Below, piece by piece: positions 1-9,243 of a DNA stretch of 64,000 nucleotides (its first letter is position 1; every line of letters begins with the position of its first letter). The DNA is taken from positions 17,126 through 81,125 of the forward strand of contig JAUIDN010000015.1 in assembly GCA_030428615.1 (NCBI GenBank). The letters run 5' to 3'. The notes under the pieces are model-generated. The model was not told the DNA's origin, did no database searches, and worked only from the letters and a program-made list of their open reading frames with translations. Origin of the DNA: Alphaproteobacteria bacterium (lineage in GTDB: Bacteria > Pseudomonadota > Alphaproteobacteria > Sphingomonadales > Emcibacteraceae). The position numbers and the translations under genes were made by a program.

Positions 1-214
1 ATCTTTATTAAATCCCTCTTAAAAATAAAATTACCTTATATTATGCTCGTGTGGTTGACAAAAGATTAATGGTTAATTTTCTTTAACGATAAATTTATCA
101 ATTGAATCCTATAATGAAAAAAAATACTTAATAGAACAGAAAACGCAAATCGGTAGATATCCCACTTTGGGGCTTGGACAGAGTTTATTGAAGTTGTATT
201 AAAATGCTTTAAGT

Positions 215-237
215 GTATAATGTTATTATACTTTTTT
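215..237 (+). terminator. weak intrinsic terminator-like hairpin
   Basis: A 7-bp AT-rich stem (GTATAAT, 3-nt loop, ATTATAC) is followed directly by six Ts. It could end a transcript entering from left of the window, but the stem has only two G-C pairs in total across both arms, so it is weak. The rest of the 322-nt gap before the first gene is AT-rich and I see no gene, no tRNA and no convincing promoter there; a TTGACA hexamer at 55-60 lacks a good -10 partner. Confidence 0.3.
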
Positions 238-322
238 GACTACTTAGTATAAGTTTATATTCATATTTACGCATGTAATGTGCGCATATTTTTGAACTAT
301 CGCAATACGGAACCAAATTAAA

Positions 323-1528
323 TTGAACGAAAAAAATAATATTGAAACCGTGCTAATTATTGGAGCCGGGCCAGCGCAGATAAAAGGAATTAAAATTGCC
401 AAAAAGTTTGGTTTCTATACGGTAGCTGTTGATGGCGACCCAAATGCGGAAGGTTTATCAATTGCCGATAAAGGTATCCACGCGGACATCACCCAACATA
501 GTGAAATTATTAAAATTGCTCGTCAAACAAACGCCAAAGCCGCAATCAGTGTCTCAAGCGAAATCTGTTTACCTACTGTAGCAGCCGTAAACAAAGCGAT
601 AGGTTTTGACGGTCTTACGCCAGATCAGGTATTAGCCGCGACTGATAAATCAATTATGCGGAAGGCATTCCTAAAATCTGGAATTCCTGGCCCTGATTTT
701 GTGGTCGCTTCAAAGCACGATAACCCTTTAACAAAAACCCAATCATTAAAATTCCCTGTTGTTGTAAAACCGGTCGATTCATCGGGTTCAAAGGGGGTTT
801 CTTGCGTCGAAACCCCGGAAGGAATAAAAAATAGTGTAGCTAATGCACTACGGCATTCTAATAGTGGAAAAGTCATCATCGAAGAATTTATGGCCGGCGC
901 GGAAATTGCCGTTGATGGATTTATTGTAAATGGTACATTTGTTGTGCTATCTTTTTCAGATAAAACACGCACTCCAGCTCCCTATTTTCTTGATACATCA
1001 GTTATTTTTCCCAGCAATCAACCCACACCCGTGTTAAATAAAGCTAAACAAATTATTTCAAAAGCAGTTTCAGCACTTACACTTGACAATACGCCAATCC
1101 ATGCTGAATTAATAGTTGGCTCGAATGGAGAAGTAAATATTGTCGAGTTAGCCGCTAGGGGGCCAGGATTTAATGTTTACACCGAAATGATACCATATGC
1201 TACCGGCATCGACCCCGTGAAACTGCAATTTAAACAAATTAAAGGGGATAAGATAGATATAACTCCTCCTCTAAAATATAAAGGCGCGTGTATCAAATTT
1301 TTCAGTGGACATAGCGGTATATTGAAATCCATAGAAGGTTTAGATAAAGCACGAGAGATCGCAAATATTTATGATTTAAAAATTTACGTCAAGCCGGGTG
1401 ATAAGATAAACGACCTGACTTGTGGAGCTGACCGGATTGGGCATGTAATCGCGTTTGCTGAAAGTCGGGATGAAGCCGTTTCCGCAGCAAATTTTGCTGA
1501 TAAATTAATTAATTTCGAGATAGTTTGA
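323..1528 (+). CDS. ATP-grasp carboxylate-amine ligase
   Basis: The 401-residue protein has an N-terminal PurK/CarB-like Rossmann half (VLIIGAGPAQ at about 10-19) and an ATP-grasp core. The ATP lysine is in FPVVVKP (K149), the glycine-rich loop is DSSGSKGVS (152-160), the adenine-side acids are E187/E188, and the Mg-binding acids are in HAELI (E262) and VELAARG (E275). The family joins a carboxylate, activated as an acyl phosphate, to an amine. The start is TTG with a weak GGA upstream and no nearby ATG. It is first of five co-directional genes that run into pseF, so I infer it attaches an acid or amino acid to an amino-sugar. The substrate is unknown; it could also be an amino acid ligase for another product. 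Confidence 0.8.
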   Translation: MNEKNNIETVLIIGAGPAQIKGIKIAKKFGFYTVAVDGDPNAEGLSIADKGIHADITQHSEIIKIARQTNAKAAISVSSEICLPTVAAVNKAIGFDGLTPDQVLAATDKSIMRKAFLKSGIPGPDFVVASKHDNPLTKTQSLKFPVVVKPVDSSGSKGVSCVETPEGIKNSVANALRHSNSGKVIIEEFMAGAEIAVDGFIVNGTFVVLSFSDKTRTPAPYFLDTSVIFPSNQPTPVLNKAKQIISKAVSALTLDNTPIHAELIVGSNGEVNIVELAARGPGFNVYTEMIPYATGIDPVKLQFKQIKGDKIDITPPLKYKGACIKFFSGHSGILKSIEGLDKAREIANIYDLKIYVKPGDKINDLTCGADRIGHVIAFAESRDEAVSAANFADKLINFEIV

Positions 1529-1529
1529 A

Positions 1530-2498
1530 ATGGATAAAATCATAAAAAATCAAGATGTTATAAAATTGGCTGTCACCGTTGATACGGATAGTGATTATTA
1601 TTTTGGAAATTTGAGTAATCAAAAAAATGCATATGACAAAACAATCCTTGGATGGGAAGGTCTTGATTTGGGAATGCCTTTGTTAATAGAGCAAATAGAG
1701 AAAATCAGTCGGGAGTTCGATATTCATATACCAATTACCTGGTTTGTTCGCTGTGATGGTCAAATTAAATCACAATACGGCAATCATGCGTATTTACTGG
1801 CCAAGTATGATAAATGGTGGTCTGACAGACTTAAGGCTGGTGATGATATACAATGGCACACGCATCTATATAAAAAATATAACGGAAATTGGATTCAGGA
1901 AACAAACACTGAATGTTTGAAGAAAGATTTAACAGATAGTCAGCATGCATATGAAAAATTGGGTTATCGTTTTAGTTTTGTTCGGTTTGGTGAATCATAT
2001 TGTACAAATCAGCTTCTGGATATTATAGAGAAACTTGGCATTAAAGCAGGTTCTTCTGCGATGCCTGGCCGCTACAGAGTGGATAAAGAAAAAAATATTG
2101 ACTGGCGCAATACACCCAACGTCCCTTATCACCCGTCTATTGAAAATTACAAGGTTCCCGGAAAACCCGAACGAAATTTTATAGAATTTCCTATGAATAC
2201 AGTAGAAACTCAAGTTTCATACGACAAGGATCCAATTGCAAGATATGTCAATCTTTCGTTTCATAAAAATGTTATAGATGATGGGATAAGGACTTTTTTT
2301 TCGCAGCATAATACACTCATAAGTATCACACATCCTTTTGAGATCGTTGATAAATTTTTTACGGACTCAGACGAAACAACACACCCCCTCCTATCATTTA
2401 ATCCGGAAACAGTAAGTAAGAACTTAAGGAATATTATACATATCGCACAGGAAATGGGTAAATCGCTGCAATTTGTGAAAATGGAGGAATTACTTTAA
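1530..2498 (+). CDS. polysaccharide deacetylase-like protein (WalW/WbmS-like)
   Basis: This 322-residue protein starts 1 nt after the ATP-grasp gene, so the two are translationally close. Visible NodB-type elements are an N-terminal acid motif TVDTDSD (16-22), a metal-type HTH (H110, H112) and VRFGESYC (151-158) where NodB proteins have an RxPxG-like motif. The arrangement resembles the WalW/WbmS polysaccharide deacetylase-like proteins of O-antigen loci. The spacing is not that of classical NodB (HxxxH), so the reaction may not be simple N-deacetylation. There is no signal peptide, so it should act in the cytosol on a nucleotide-sugar or free-sugar intermediate. The fold assignment is moderately firm; the function is open. 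Confidence 0.6.
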   Translation: MDKIIKNQDVIKLAVTVDTDSDYYFGNLSNQKNAYDKTILGWEGLDLGMPLLIEQIEKISREFDIHIPITWFVRCDGQIKSQYGNHAYLLAKYDKWWSDRLKAGDDIQWHTHLYKKYNGNWIQETNTECLKKDLTDSQHAYEKLGYRFSFVRFGESYCTNQLLDIIEKLGIKAGSSAMPGRYRVDKEKNIDWRNTPNVPYHPSIENYKVPGKPERNFIEFPMNTVETQVSYDKDPIARYVNLSFHKNVIDDGIRTFFSQHNTLISITHPFEIVDKFFTDSDETTHPLLSFNPETVSKNLRNIIHIAQEMGKSLQFVKMEELL

Positions 2499-2511
2499 CA
2501 AAGTAGGAATT

Positions 2512-3630
2512 ATGGCAGACATAAAACTCGCTGAAAAAGAATTATCAAATTATTTCGGGCGCCAACATGCCATTTTATGCGGGCGGGCTGCGACCGCGTT
2601 ATGGGCTATTTTTTCTTGCCTATCCCCAGAACGGAGTAAGGTAATTGTACCTGCCACTTTGTGCTTATCACCAATTTTTAGTGTTCTTTATGCAGGAAAA
2701 ACACCTGTATTTTGCGATGTTTCGAAAACAGGAAATTTGGATATTTGTAAGGTGCAGGAAATATTAGAAAGTGACGAAGAAGTAGGTGCCGTTTTGGCAG
2801 TTCACCTCTATGGAATTCCAATAGACATCGACAGATTAGGCCAAATCTGCTCGAATTATAATGCTTTACTTGTGGAAGATGTATGCCAAGCCATGGGAGG
2901 AAAAGATGAAACCGGAAAGCTGTTAGGATCAAAAGGTCAGGTATCTGTTTTTTCGTTCGGCCATACCAAGATACTTGAGTTGGGAAACGGAGGAGCTGTC
3001 CTAACTGACGATGCAGACATTGCTGAAAATGTAAAAAAGCAATTGTTCAAAGTAAAAGAGGAAGACCCCGGATCATTATCATGTACTTACAGCAACCTGT
3101 TTTATCCAATCTGGAACGCCGGGCGGACAGATCCTCAATTTTATAGGTTTTTTCATATGTTCCCGGAAATATTTAAACCACTATATTTTAAAAATATATC
3201 GGAGGAACTACCTAATAAATTATTAAAAAATTTACCCCTCCTTGAAAATATAGTTAATCAGCGGAATAATACTGCTGAAATATATAAAAAACATCTGTGC
3301 GATGTCTCTATGATACGCACACTATCGAAAGTCAGTTCAGGAGTTGTATGGCGATATACATTTACAGTACCCGAAAACATAAGAGACGGATTGGTAAAAA
3401 TGATCAGAGATAATGGTTTTGATGCCTCCACCTGGTACCCATGTGTTGTTGATTGGTTTTCTTCATCTAAAGCACCTAAAACGGCCAGAAGTGACTTTCC
3501 AACCGCACTGAAGTTGGAAAATGAAATCGTAAACCTTTGGGTCACTCCTGACTATCACGCCGACCGGATAGAAAAATTAACTAATTTCATTCAGGACCAT
3601 CTTGCAAACAATTCAACACAAAGGATATGA
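2512..3630 (+). CDS. DegT/DnrJ/EryC1/StrS family PLP aminotransferase
   Basis: The 372-residue protein has the fold-type I sugar aminotransferase layout: VEDVCQAMGG (122-130) supplies the aspartate for the PLP ring nitrogen (D123), and SFGHTKILELGNGGAV contains the Schiff-base lysine K153. The usual motif is SFHxTKxxxxGEGG, so the family match is clear although the motif is divergent. Members usually aminate 3- or 4-keto nucleotide sugars. It is not an obvious PseC, whose sequence is closer to the canonical form. Its stop overlaps an upstream ATG of the aldolase gene. Next to an aldolase, it could instead aminate a 2-oxo or aldehyde product of that enzyme; this is inference. Confidence 0.75.
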   Translation: MADIKLAEKELSNYFGRQHAILCGRAATALWAIFSCLSPERSKVIVPATLCLSPIFSVLYAGKTPVFCDVSKTGNLDICKVQEILESDEEVGAVLAVHLYGIPIDIDRLGQICSNYNALLVEDVCQAMGGKDETGKLLGSKGQVSVFSFGHTKILELGNGGAVLTDDADIAENVKKQLFKVKEEDPGSLSCTYSNLFYPIWNAGRTDPQFYRFFHMFPEIFKPLYFKNISEELPNKLLKNLPLLENIVNQRNNTAEIYKKHLCDVSMIRTLSKVSSGVVWRYTFTVPENIRDGLVKMIRDNGFDASTWYPCVVDWFSSSKAPKTARSDFPTALKLENEIVNLWVTPDYHADRIEKLTNFIQDHLANNSTQRI

Positions 3631-3632
3631 CC

Positions 3633-5567
3633 ATGAGTAAAATATCAATACTGGATTGCACTGTTCGGGATGGCAGCTATGTAATTAACTATCAGTTTAG
3701 TGCTGAAGATTGTTTTGTTATCTCAAGGGCTCTTTCATCCTCTGGTATCGAGTTAATTGAGGTGGGTCATGGTCTGGGCGTGGGTGCCCAAAAAAAAGGT
3801 CTCGGCAAGGCAAGGGAATCAGATTCTACTTACATCAAATCCGCAGTGGAGGCCGTATCAGGGCAAAGTAAAATTGGCGTTTTCTATATTCCCGGGATCG
3901 CAGAGATCGAATCCATTAAAGAGTGTGTGGATGATGGCCTGGACTTCATCAGAATTGGGATCAATAGTGATGAATTTAATAAAGCCGAAGAAGCAATAGA
4001 GCAGTCCAAAAAGTTTGGATTGAACGTTTCATGTAACCTTATGAAAAGCTACATGGTTCCTCCCGAAGAATTTGCAAGAAATTGTGGTTTTATTGAGCAA
4101 ATGGGTGCTGACACTGTGTGCATAGTCGATAGCGCTGGTGGAATGACGCCTAATCAAGTATCTGAGTACGTGAGATCAACTAAAGAAAAGGTTAGAATAG
4201 GAATAGGTTTTCACGGTCATAACAATATGCGGCTCGCGGAAGCAAATTGCTTGGCAGCAGTTGAAGCAGGTGCTACCGTAATCGACGCAACATTGAGGGG
4301 GATGGGTAGAAGCGCGGGTAACCCGGCAACAGAAATTATAGCCAATCTTTTTGCCCGTGAAGGATATGATCTGGGCAATATCGATACACGACAGTTAATG
4401 ATAATCGCCGAAGAAATTGTCGCGCCCCTTTTGCCAATAGATAAAGGCCTTCGGATTGAAGAACTAGCTTCAGGATTGACATATTTTCATTCGGGCTTTC
4501 AGAGTATTGTCACGCAAGCAAGTAAAGTAGAAAACGTATCCTGTTTCGACACAATCCTGACCTTAGGTAAAGAAGGCGGCTCCCACGTCACCAAAGACTC
4601 TGCTGCTGAAGCAGCAAAAAAAGCAACGGCCAAAAACAGGAAAAAGAGTACGGTTAGAAAATCATCCACAGACGGAAGAAACTGGAAAACAAGGCAGCCC
4701 GAAAACATTCCTGATTTGTTAAAGGCACTAAATGAAACGGCATCTAAAACAGAAACAACACCTATATTAACAGTTTCGCGATCTCGGACGTCAAAATCAG
4801 AAGATATTTACGTCGCACCGATAAGAGTTGGTAGTGGATTCAATATTGGCCATATTGAAAGCGTTGACGAGGAAAGTGATCGAAAAATATTTCAGGAAAT
4901 TTCAAATATTTCAATGCAGGTTTTCGTAGACAGACCCATCAAACTTCCCGAAGCTGCTGCGTATCAGGAAAATATTATAATTTACGATGATATGCTATTG
5001 AGTTTACAAGCAATTGAAAACTTTATCCGCGTCAGGAGTGACATTCAAAGTTGTTATTTTCCTCATCCCGGAAGTTCAATTTCTTTGTTAATGAAAAGCC
5101 GACTAAGTCATATCACCAAATTGGAAGATGAAAACGCGGATCTGGGGATCGCCCTTTTTTGTGATCGTCGATTTAATAGCGATGACCTTATGAAGTTGAA
5201 AATCGGTGGTACTTTGCTTTTAGCTGAAAATTCAGCCGTAGAACAAGATGTTTTAGAACACGCAAAAGCAAAAAATATAGAACTCGTTCGGCTAGACCTT
5301 TCCGAATGCTTGATCTGGCTTGTTGCCAGCCTCGTGAATTCCAGAGAACGAATTAAATACAAAGCGGGCAGAATACATAAAAATGGCCTAAACTTTGTTT
5401 CCGGTGGTGTATTAGGCGAAGAAGGTGACATCATACTTGATGATATTAATAACCCGAGAATGATTTATGGAATTGCGGACGGTATGGGTGCAATAAAACC
5501 CTTTAGGCAATTAGAAGAAAATAAGCAAACCATAGCGTTGAATTGGTTGCTGGAAAATATGCTATAA
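3633..5567 (+). CDS. HOA-aldolase-like protein fused to unknown C-terminal domain
   Basis: The N-terminal 310 residues match the DRE-TIM metallolyase family of 4-hydroxy-2-oxovalerate aldolase: DCTVRDGSY near the start with metal-binding D, an EVGHG motif, VDSAGG, FHGHNN giving the HxH metal ligands, and DATLRGMGRSAGN. The RDGSY form (not RDGSH) is typical of the aldolase-domain proteins of surface-polysaccharide loci. A basic, serine/threonine/lysine-rich linker of about 70 residues follows, then a domain of about 250 residues that I do not recognise, ending with GDIILDDINNP and a GIADGMGAIKPF stretch. The start at 3633 is chosen because AAGGA lies 7 nt upstream; ATG 3627 is too close. Family aldolases make or cleave 4-hydroxy-2-oxo acids with pyruvate. 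Twice the usual length. Confidence 0.75.
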   Translation: MSKISILDCTVRDGSYVINYQFSAEDCFVISRALSSSGIELIEVGHGLGVGAQKKGLGKARESDSTYIKSAVEAVSGQSKIGVFYIPGIAEIESIKECVDDGLDFIRIGINSDEFNKAEEAIEQSKKFGLNVSCNLMKSYMVPPEEFARNCGFIEQMGADTVCIVDSAGGMTPNQVSEYVRSTKEKVRIGIGFHGHNNMRLAEANCLAAVEAGATVIDATLRGMGRSAGNPATEIIANLFAREGYDLGNIDTRQLMIIAEEIVAPLLPIDKGLRIEELASGLTYFHSGFQSIVTQASKVENVSCFDTILTLGKEGGSHVTKDSAAEAAKKATAKNRKKSTVRKSSTDGRNWKTRQPENIPDLLKALNETASKTETTPILTVSRSRTSKSEDIYVAPIRVGSGFNIGHIESVDEESDRKIFQEISNISMQVFVDRPIKLPEAAAYQENIIIYDDMLLSLQAIENFIRVRSDIQSCYFPHPGSSISLLMKSRLSHITKLEDENADLGIALFCDRRFNSDDLMKLKIGGTLLLAENSAVEQDVLEHAKAKNIELVRLDLSECLIWLVASLVNSRERIKYKAGRIHKNGLNFVSGGVLGEEGDIILDDINNPRMIYGIADGMGAIKPFRQLEENKQTIALNWLLENML

Positions 5568-5592
5568 AAGTATATTATATATGGGAACCAAC

Positions 5593-6282
5593 ATGGTAAA
5601 AAAGCACAGTAAAGATATATGGGAGAATTTTTTTCAAGTCCGGGAAAAACAGGATCACCCTCTTTGGCCCTGTGAACCTGTGATAAAAACAGTTTTTGGA
5701 AACTATCTGAAACGAAAAATTGAACTAAAAAATCAAGGCAATGTTCTTGATGTGGGTTGTGGTTTTGGCAACAACCTCCTGCCGTTTATTTACCGGGGAT
5801 GGAATGGCTATGGCACCGAGATTTCAGAAGAAATAACAACCCAAGTCTCCACGGAACTAAAACAAAGGGGCATTGATGCCGATATTCGGGTTGGTCAAAA
5901 TATGAACCTGCCATTTGATGACAGTATGTTTGACATCATACTTTCCATTTCTGTTCTCCATTATGAAAATTGTAGAGAAGATATTGATAAAGCGCTCGCG
6001 GAATATAAACGAGTATTAAATGATGGTGGTTCGATTATTATTTATACAACCGGACCAAAGCACGACATATTCCAAAAAGCGGAACAATTGGATAATAATC
6101 GCTACCGAGTTTCAAATTACGATTTTCGCAACGGTGAAGAATATTTTTATTTTGATAGTAAAAAATATTTAAAGTATTTCATGGAACGCCATTTTGCTGA
6201 CGTTGAAGTTGGCCAAATTACAGAAGGCCTGATGACAGCCCAAAATGATTTTCTCATTGCTGTTTGCCGAGAGCCATTATAG
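5593..6282 (+). CDS. class I SAM-dependent methyltransferase
   Basis: The protein of about 229 residues has a standard SAM-binding glycine motif (VLDVGCGFGNN), an acidic residue after the second strand (GTEIS), and the post-motif LPFDDSMFDIILSISVLHY region typical of UbiE/Methyltransf_11-type enzymes. ATG 5593 is preferred over ATG 5581 because GGGA sits about 7 nt before it. It lies between the aldolase fusion and pseF in the same direction, so it probably methylates the sugar or acyl product of the cassette. Acceptor atom and substrate cannot be read from the sequence. It is the first of two methyltransferases flanking the pse genes. Confidence 0.75.
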   Translation: MVKKHSKDIWENFFQVREKQDHPLWPCEPVIKTVFGNYLKRKIELKNQGNVLDVGCGFGNNLLPFIYRGWNGYGTEISEEITTQVSTELKQRGIDADIRVGQNMNLPFDDSMFDIILSISVLHYENCREDIDKALAEYKRVLNDGGSIIIYTTGPKHDIFQKAEQLDNNRYRVSNYDFRNGEEYFYFDSKKYLKYFMERHFADVEVGQITEGLMTAQNDFLIAVCREPL

Positions 6283-6313
6283 CCTAATCAAAAAGTTTTT
6301 CAGAGGAATGGTG

Positions 6314-7015
6314 ATGAAAATTGCAATTATACCGGCTAGGGGCGGCAGCAAAAGGATCCCTGGTAAAAATATCAAAAAATTTCGTGGTAAACCAATTATC
6401 TCTTATGCAATTGAAGCAGCAAAGGATACCGAACTTTTCGATAAAATAATTGTCTCAACTGATGATACCGAGATAGCTGAAATCAGTAAAAAATATGGAG
6501 CGGAAGCCCCGTTTATAAGGCCCGCCGAACTGTCTGACGACTTTACACCAATGCGACAGGTCCTTATTCATACTATTGAGTCGCTGGAAAGTACCGGGGC
6601 TGATCTTAAATTTATTTGTACGCTGTTTGCAACAGCGCCCTTTGTCCAACCTGAAGATATCACAACGGGCTACAACATGCTGCAAAAAACAGATAGCGCA
6701 GATTACGTACTAGGCGTAACTACATTCCCATTTCCGATCCAAAGGGCTCTTAAAATATCAACTCAAAAAACACTAAAAATGTTTGATCCAAATCATTTTT
6801 TAACCCGGTCACAGGATTTGGAAGAAGCATACCATGATGCGGGACAAATTTGCTGGGCACGAAAAGAGGCAATATTGGGAAACAAGGACATATTTGATTG
6901 TAATTGCCTACCTTTAATTATTCCAAACTATCGTGTACAGGATATAGACACGCCGAATGACTGGAAACGCGCCGAAATAACTCACAGAGTTTTGGAAGAA
7001 ATCAGTGGAGTTTAA
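6314..7015 (+). CDS. pseF: pseudaminic acid cytidylyltransferase
   Basis: PseF transfers CMP from CTP to a pseudaminic-type nonulosonic acid to make the CMP-sugar donor. The N-terminus IAIIPARGGSKRIPGKNIK is the CTP-binding signature of CMP-nonulosonate synthetases. VSTDDTEIA, GAEAPFIRPAELSDDFT and the YRVQDIDTPNDW tail are PseF-like rather than NeuA-like. The gene frame is open further upstream, but AGAGGA ends 6 nt before ATG 6314, which decides the start; two in-frame codons (6308, 6311) lie inside that spacing. Its 3' end overlaps the convergent pseI by 4 nt. A CMP-legionaminate or other CMP-nonulosonate specificity cannot be excluded by eye. Confidence 0.85.
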   Translation: MKIAIIPARGGSKRIPGKNIKKFRGKPIISYAIEAAKDTELFDKIIVSTDDTEIAEISKKYGAEAPFIRPAELSDDFTPMRQVLIHTIESLESTGADLKFICTLFATAPFVQPEDITTGYNMLQKTDSADYVLGVTTFPFPIQRALKISTQKTLKMFDPNHFLTRSQDLEEAYHDAGQICWARKEAILGNKDIFDCNCLPLIIPNYRVQDIDTPNDWKRAEITHRVLEEISGV

Positions 7016-8076
7016 TCTGAAACTAAATCAGATGCCGTTATAGGACTGTGTTTCTTTATTTTTGTTTGCGCCCTTTTCCCAAATAGGTCTGAATAGTATC
7101 TAGCCGAAATTCCACCAGAATCTGAGGGCCCTCTAATACTTTTTATATTGTCTGGTGTAAGAATCTCCCCCTCCTGAATTTCAACAATCGACCAATATTG
7201 CCGTGTAAAAATATTCTTTTTCTGAAGGTCTGTTTCACCACCATACAAAACTCCGCCGATGGAATTCCATGCATCTTTAACATCGCGACAAAGTGACTTT
7301 AAATCATCTGGCTCCAGGGAAAAACTTGAATCCGGCCCCCCATCATCCCGTGAAAGTGTAATATGTTTTTCGATGATGGAAGCACCACGAGCAACTGCAG
7401 CAACTGCTGTTGCTGTCCCGAGCGTATGATCAGAGAGGCCGCAAACAACATCAAAACTGTTTGCAATGTCATCCATGGTTCTCAAATTACTATCGCAGGC
7501 CGGCGCCGGATAAGCACTCACACAATGAAGAACGGCGACGTCTCTACCACCATTTTCCTTTATAAAATCAAGCACATCTGCCACATCTGTTTTATATGCA
7601 GTCCCCGTTGAAAGGATAATCGGTTTTCGGGTCTCCACGACCCTCTTCACGAGCGCAAAATCAAGAATCTCATTTGACGCTATTTTATATGCAGGGCTTT
7701 TTAGGTTTTCTAATAAGTCAACTGCATCCTGATCGAAAGGAGAACTGAAAATTGTAATACCCGTTTTTCTGGCTTCCTCGTAGAGAACAGGAAACCATTC
7801 CCATGGAGTGTGTGCCTCCGTATATAATTGATACAGATTACGGCCCTTCCAAGTGCCTGCTTTCAACGTAAATTCTTCCCGATCTGTGTTAATCGTCAAG
7901 CTATCCGCAGTGTATGTTTGAAGCTTTACGGCATCAGCACCACATTCATTTGCAATACGAATTAGGTCTATCGCCCGGTTAATATCACCATTGTGGTTTC
8001 CAGACACTTCAGCAATAATATAGGGCGGCTTGGTAGGCCCAATTTCCCGTCCGGCAATATTTATAGTTTTAATCAC
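7012..8076 (-). CDS. pseI: pseudaminic acid synthase (NeuB family)
   Basis: PseI condenses phosphoenolpyruvate with a 6-deoxy diacetamido hexose to form pseudaminic acid. The 354 residues show the NeuB TIM barrel (YIIAEVSGNHNGD near 19-31, KLQTYTADSLT, FSSPFDQDAVD, KIASNEI, ILSTGTA, LHCVSAYPAP, GLSDHT, IEKHITLSRDDGGPDSSFSL) and a C-terminal SAF/antifreeze-like domain (about 290-350, ILTPDNIKSIRG onward). The diagnostic stretch EKHITLSR...GPDSSFS is common to PseI/NeuB/LegI; I favour PseI because the neighbours are PseG- and PseF-like. Its start overlaps the pseG stop by 8 nt, indicating translational coupling. Confidence 0.85.
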   Translation of the reverse strand: MIKTINIAGREIGPTKPPYIIAEVSGNHNGDINRAIDLIRIANECGADAVKLQTYTADSLTINTDREEFTLKAGTWKGRNLYQLYTEAHTPWEWFPVLYEEARKTGITIFSSPFDQDAVDLLENLKSPAYKIASNEILDFALVKRVVETRKPIILSTGTAYKTDVADVLDFIKENGGRDVAVLHCVSAYPAPACDSNLRTMDDIANSFDVVCGLSDHTLGTATAVAAVARGASIIEKHITLSRDDGGPDSSFSLEPDDLKSLCRDVKDAWNSIGGVLYGGETDLQKKNIFTRQYWSIVEIQEGEILTPDNIKSIRGPSDSGGISARYYSDLFGKRAQTKIKKHSPITASDLVSD

Positions 8077-9124
8077 TGTCTAAAATCCTAAGAATTTCAT
8101 TTATTATTCTTGCCGCCCCTTTACCATCAACTTTTTTTTGGCCGATACGAGACATTCGCGTTCTTAATTCTTTGTTATCTTTTAATTCACTAACGGATGT
8201 CCGCCAATCCTTTTTACAGATATCCTTATAATACCCAAGGTATATAGACGATCCCATCGATGCAAATATTTTGCTCGACTTTATGTGCTCTTTATAAATC
8301 GAAGTAAATATTGTTGGCAGTCCCATTGCGGCAAATTCATAACGTGACAAGCTCGATGCTCCAATTACAATATCCGCCCATCCGTACTGTTCAACCATAG
8401 TTTCTTGCGGGCCAATTATCTCAAAAGCGCTGCTGCTCTTTTTCGCTATTTTCTTTGCCTTACCAATCAAGCCGTCAGAAAAAAATGGCCCTAGGACCAC
8501 TCTTATATTTAAATTCAGATCATCTTCCGAAAATGCTTCCATTACATTTGTCGTAATGCCCTGTGGGTCTGAGCCACCAAAAGTTAAAAGAAGATTTTCA
8601 GCTTTATTTTTTATTGTTTTTTTGCTGACTTGATGGAATTGTTTATCCATAACAGCGTAGTCGACACCTCTGAGCCAATGATCTGTGTTTGGCTCAATAT
8701 CCTGTTCGGCACCATAATAAGGCTGAATAAGTATCGGGATACGTGGACAATTGTCATCCCTGAATGCTTCATTGAATAGCGCATCTATAAATACTGCTTT
8801 AATCCTTTGATCATCTAGGCGAGACAGATAATCATTTATTTCCTGCTCGCTTCCAAGTCTGCCTGCATGAAATAAATCTAATAAAATGGTCATGCAGTCT
8901 TCTGGATAAAATGAAACCTCATCCTTCAGCATTAATTCACTTGGTAAGTCGAAAAATTCAAATCCGGCATCTGTTACCAGCTGGCAGGCTTTTTCATTTC
9001 CTTCCTCGATAAGAAAACAAGCAATATTCCCCGTATTGCGCAATTGATCGGCCAAAAGAATGCACCGCCTTATATGTCCCATTCCATACGCTTCATTAAT
9101 TTCGGGACGGAAATATATCTTCAT
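8069..9124 (-). CDS. pseG: UDP-2,4-diacetamido-2,4,6-trideoxy-altropyranose hydrolase
   Basis: PseG removes UDP from the nucleotide-sugar precursor and supplies the substrate of PseI. This is a GT-B fold hydrolase; from ATG 9124 the GMGH motif places its histidine at residue 17, the position of the catalytic histidine known in Campylobacter PseG. LLTFGGSDPQG (about 182-192) is the usual second-domain nucleotide loop, and IGASSLSRYEFAAMGLPTI matches the family. A TTG at 9130 has a better distance from GGAG and could be used instead; that would add two residues. The gene heads a pseG-pseI operon. The upstream genes pseB, pseC and pseH are not in this window. Confidence 0.8.
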   Translation of the reverse strand: MKIYFRPEINEAYGMGHIRRCILLADQLRNTGNIACFLIEEGNEKACQLVTDAGFEFFDLPSELMLKDEVSFYPEDCMTILLDLFHAGRLGSEQEINDYLSRLDDQRIKAVFIDALFNEAFRDDNCPRIPILIQPYYGAEQDIEPNTDHWLRGVDYAVMDKQFHQVSKKTIKNKAENLLLTFGGSDPQGITTNVMEAFSEDDLNLNIRVVLGPFFSDGLIGKAKKIAKKSSSAFEIIGPQETMVEQYGWADIVIGASSLSRYEFAAMGLPTIFTSIYKEHIKSSKIFASMGSSIYLGYYKDICKKDWRTSVSELKDNKELRTRMSRIGQKKVDGKGAARIINEILRILDSD

Positions 9125-9243
9125 CAGCAATACTGCTCCAAAGCCATCGTTTTCAATTCAAGCATGGCATTAAGCGCTAGCATTGTCAAAGAATCTTGCT
9201 ACAATCGAAAGTCATTCACTTACGTAGATTTAAGGTGGTTTAG

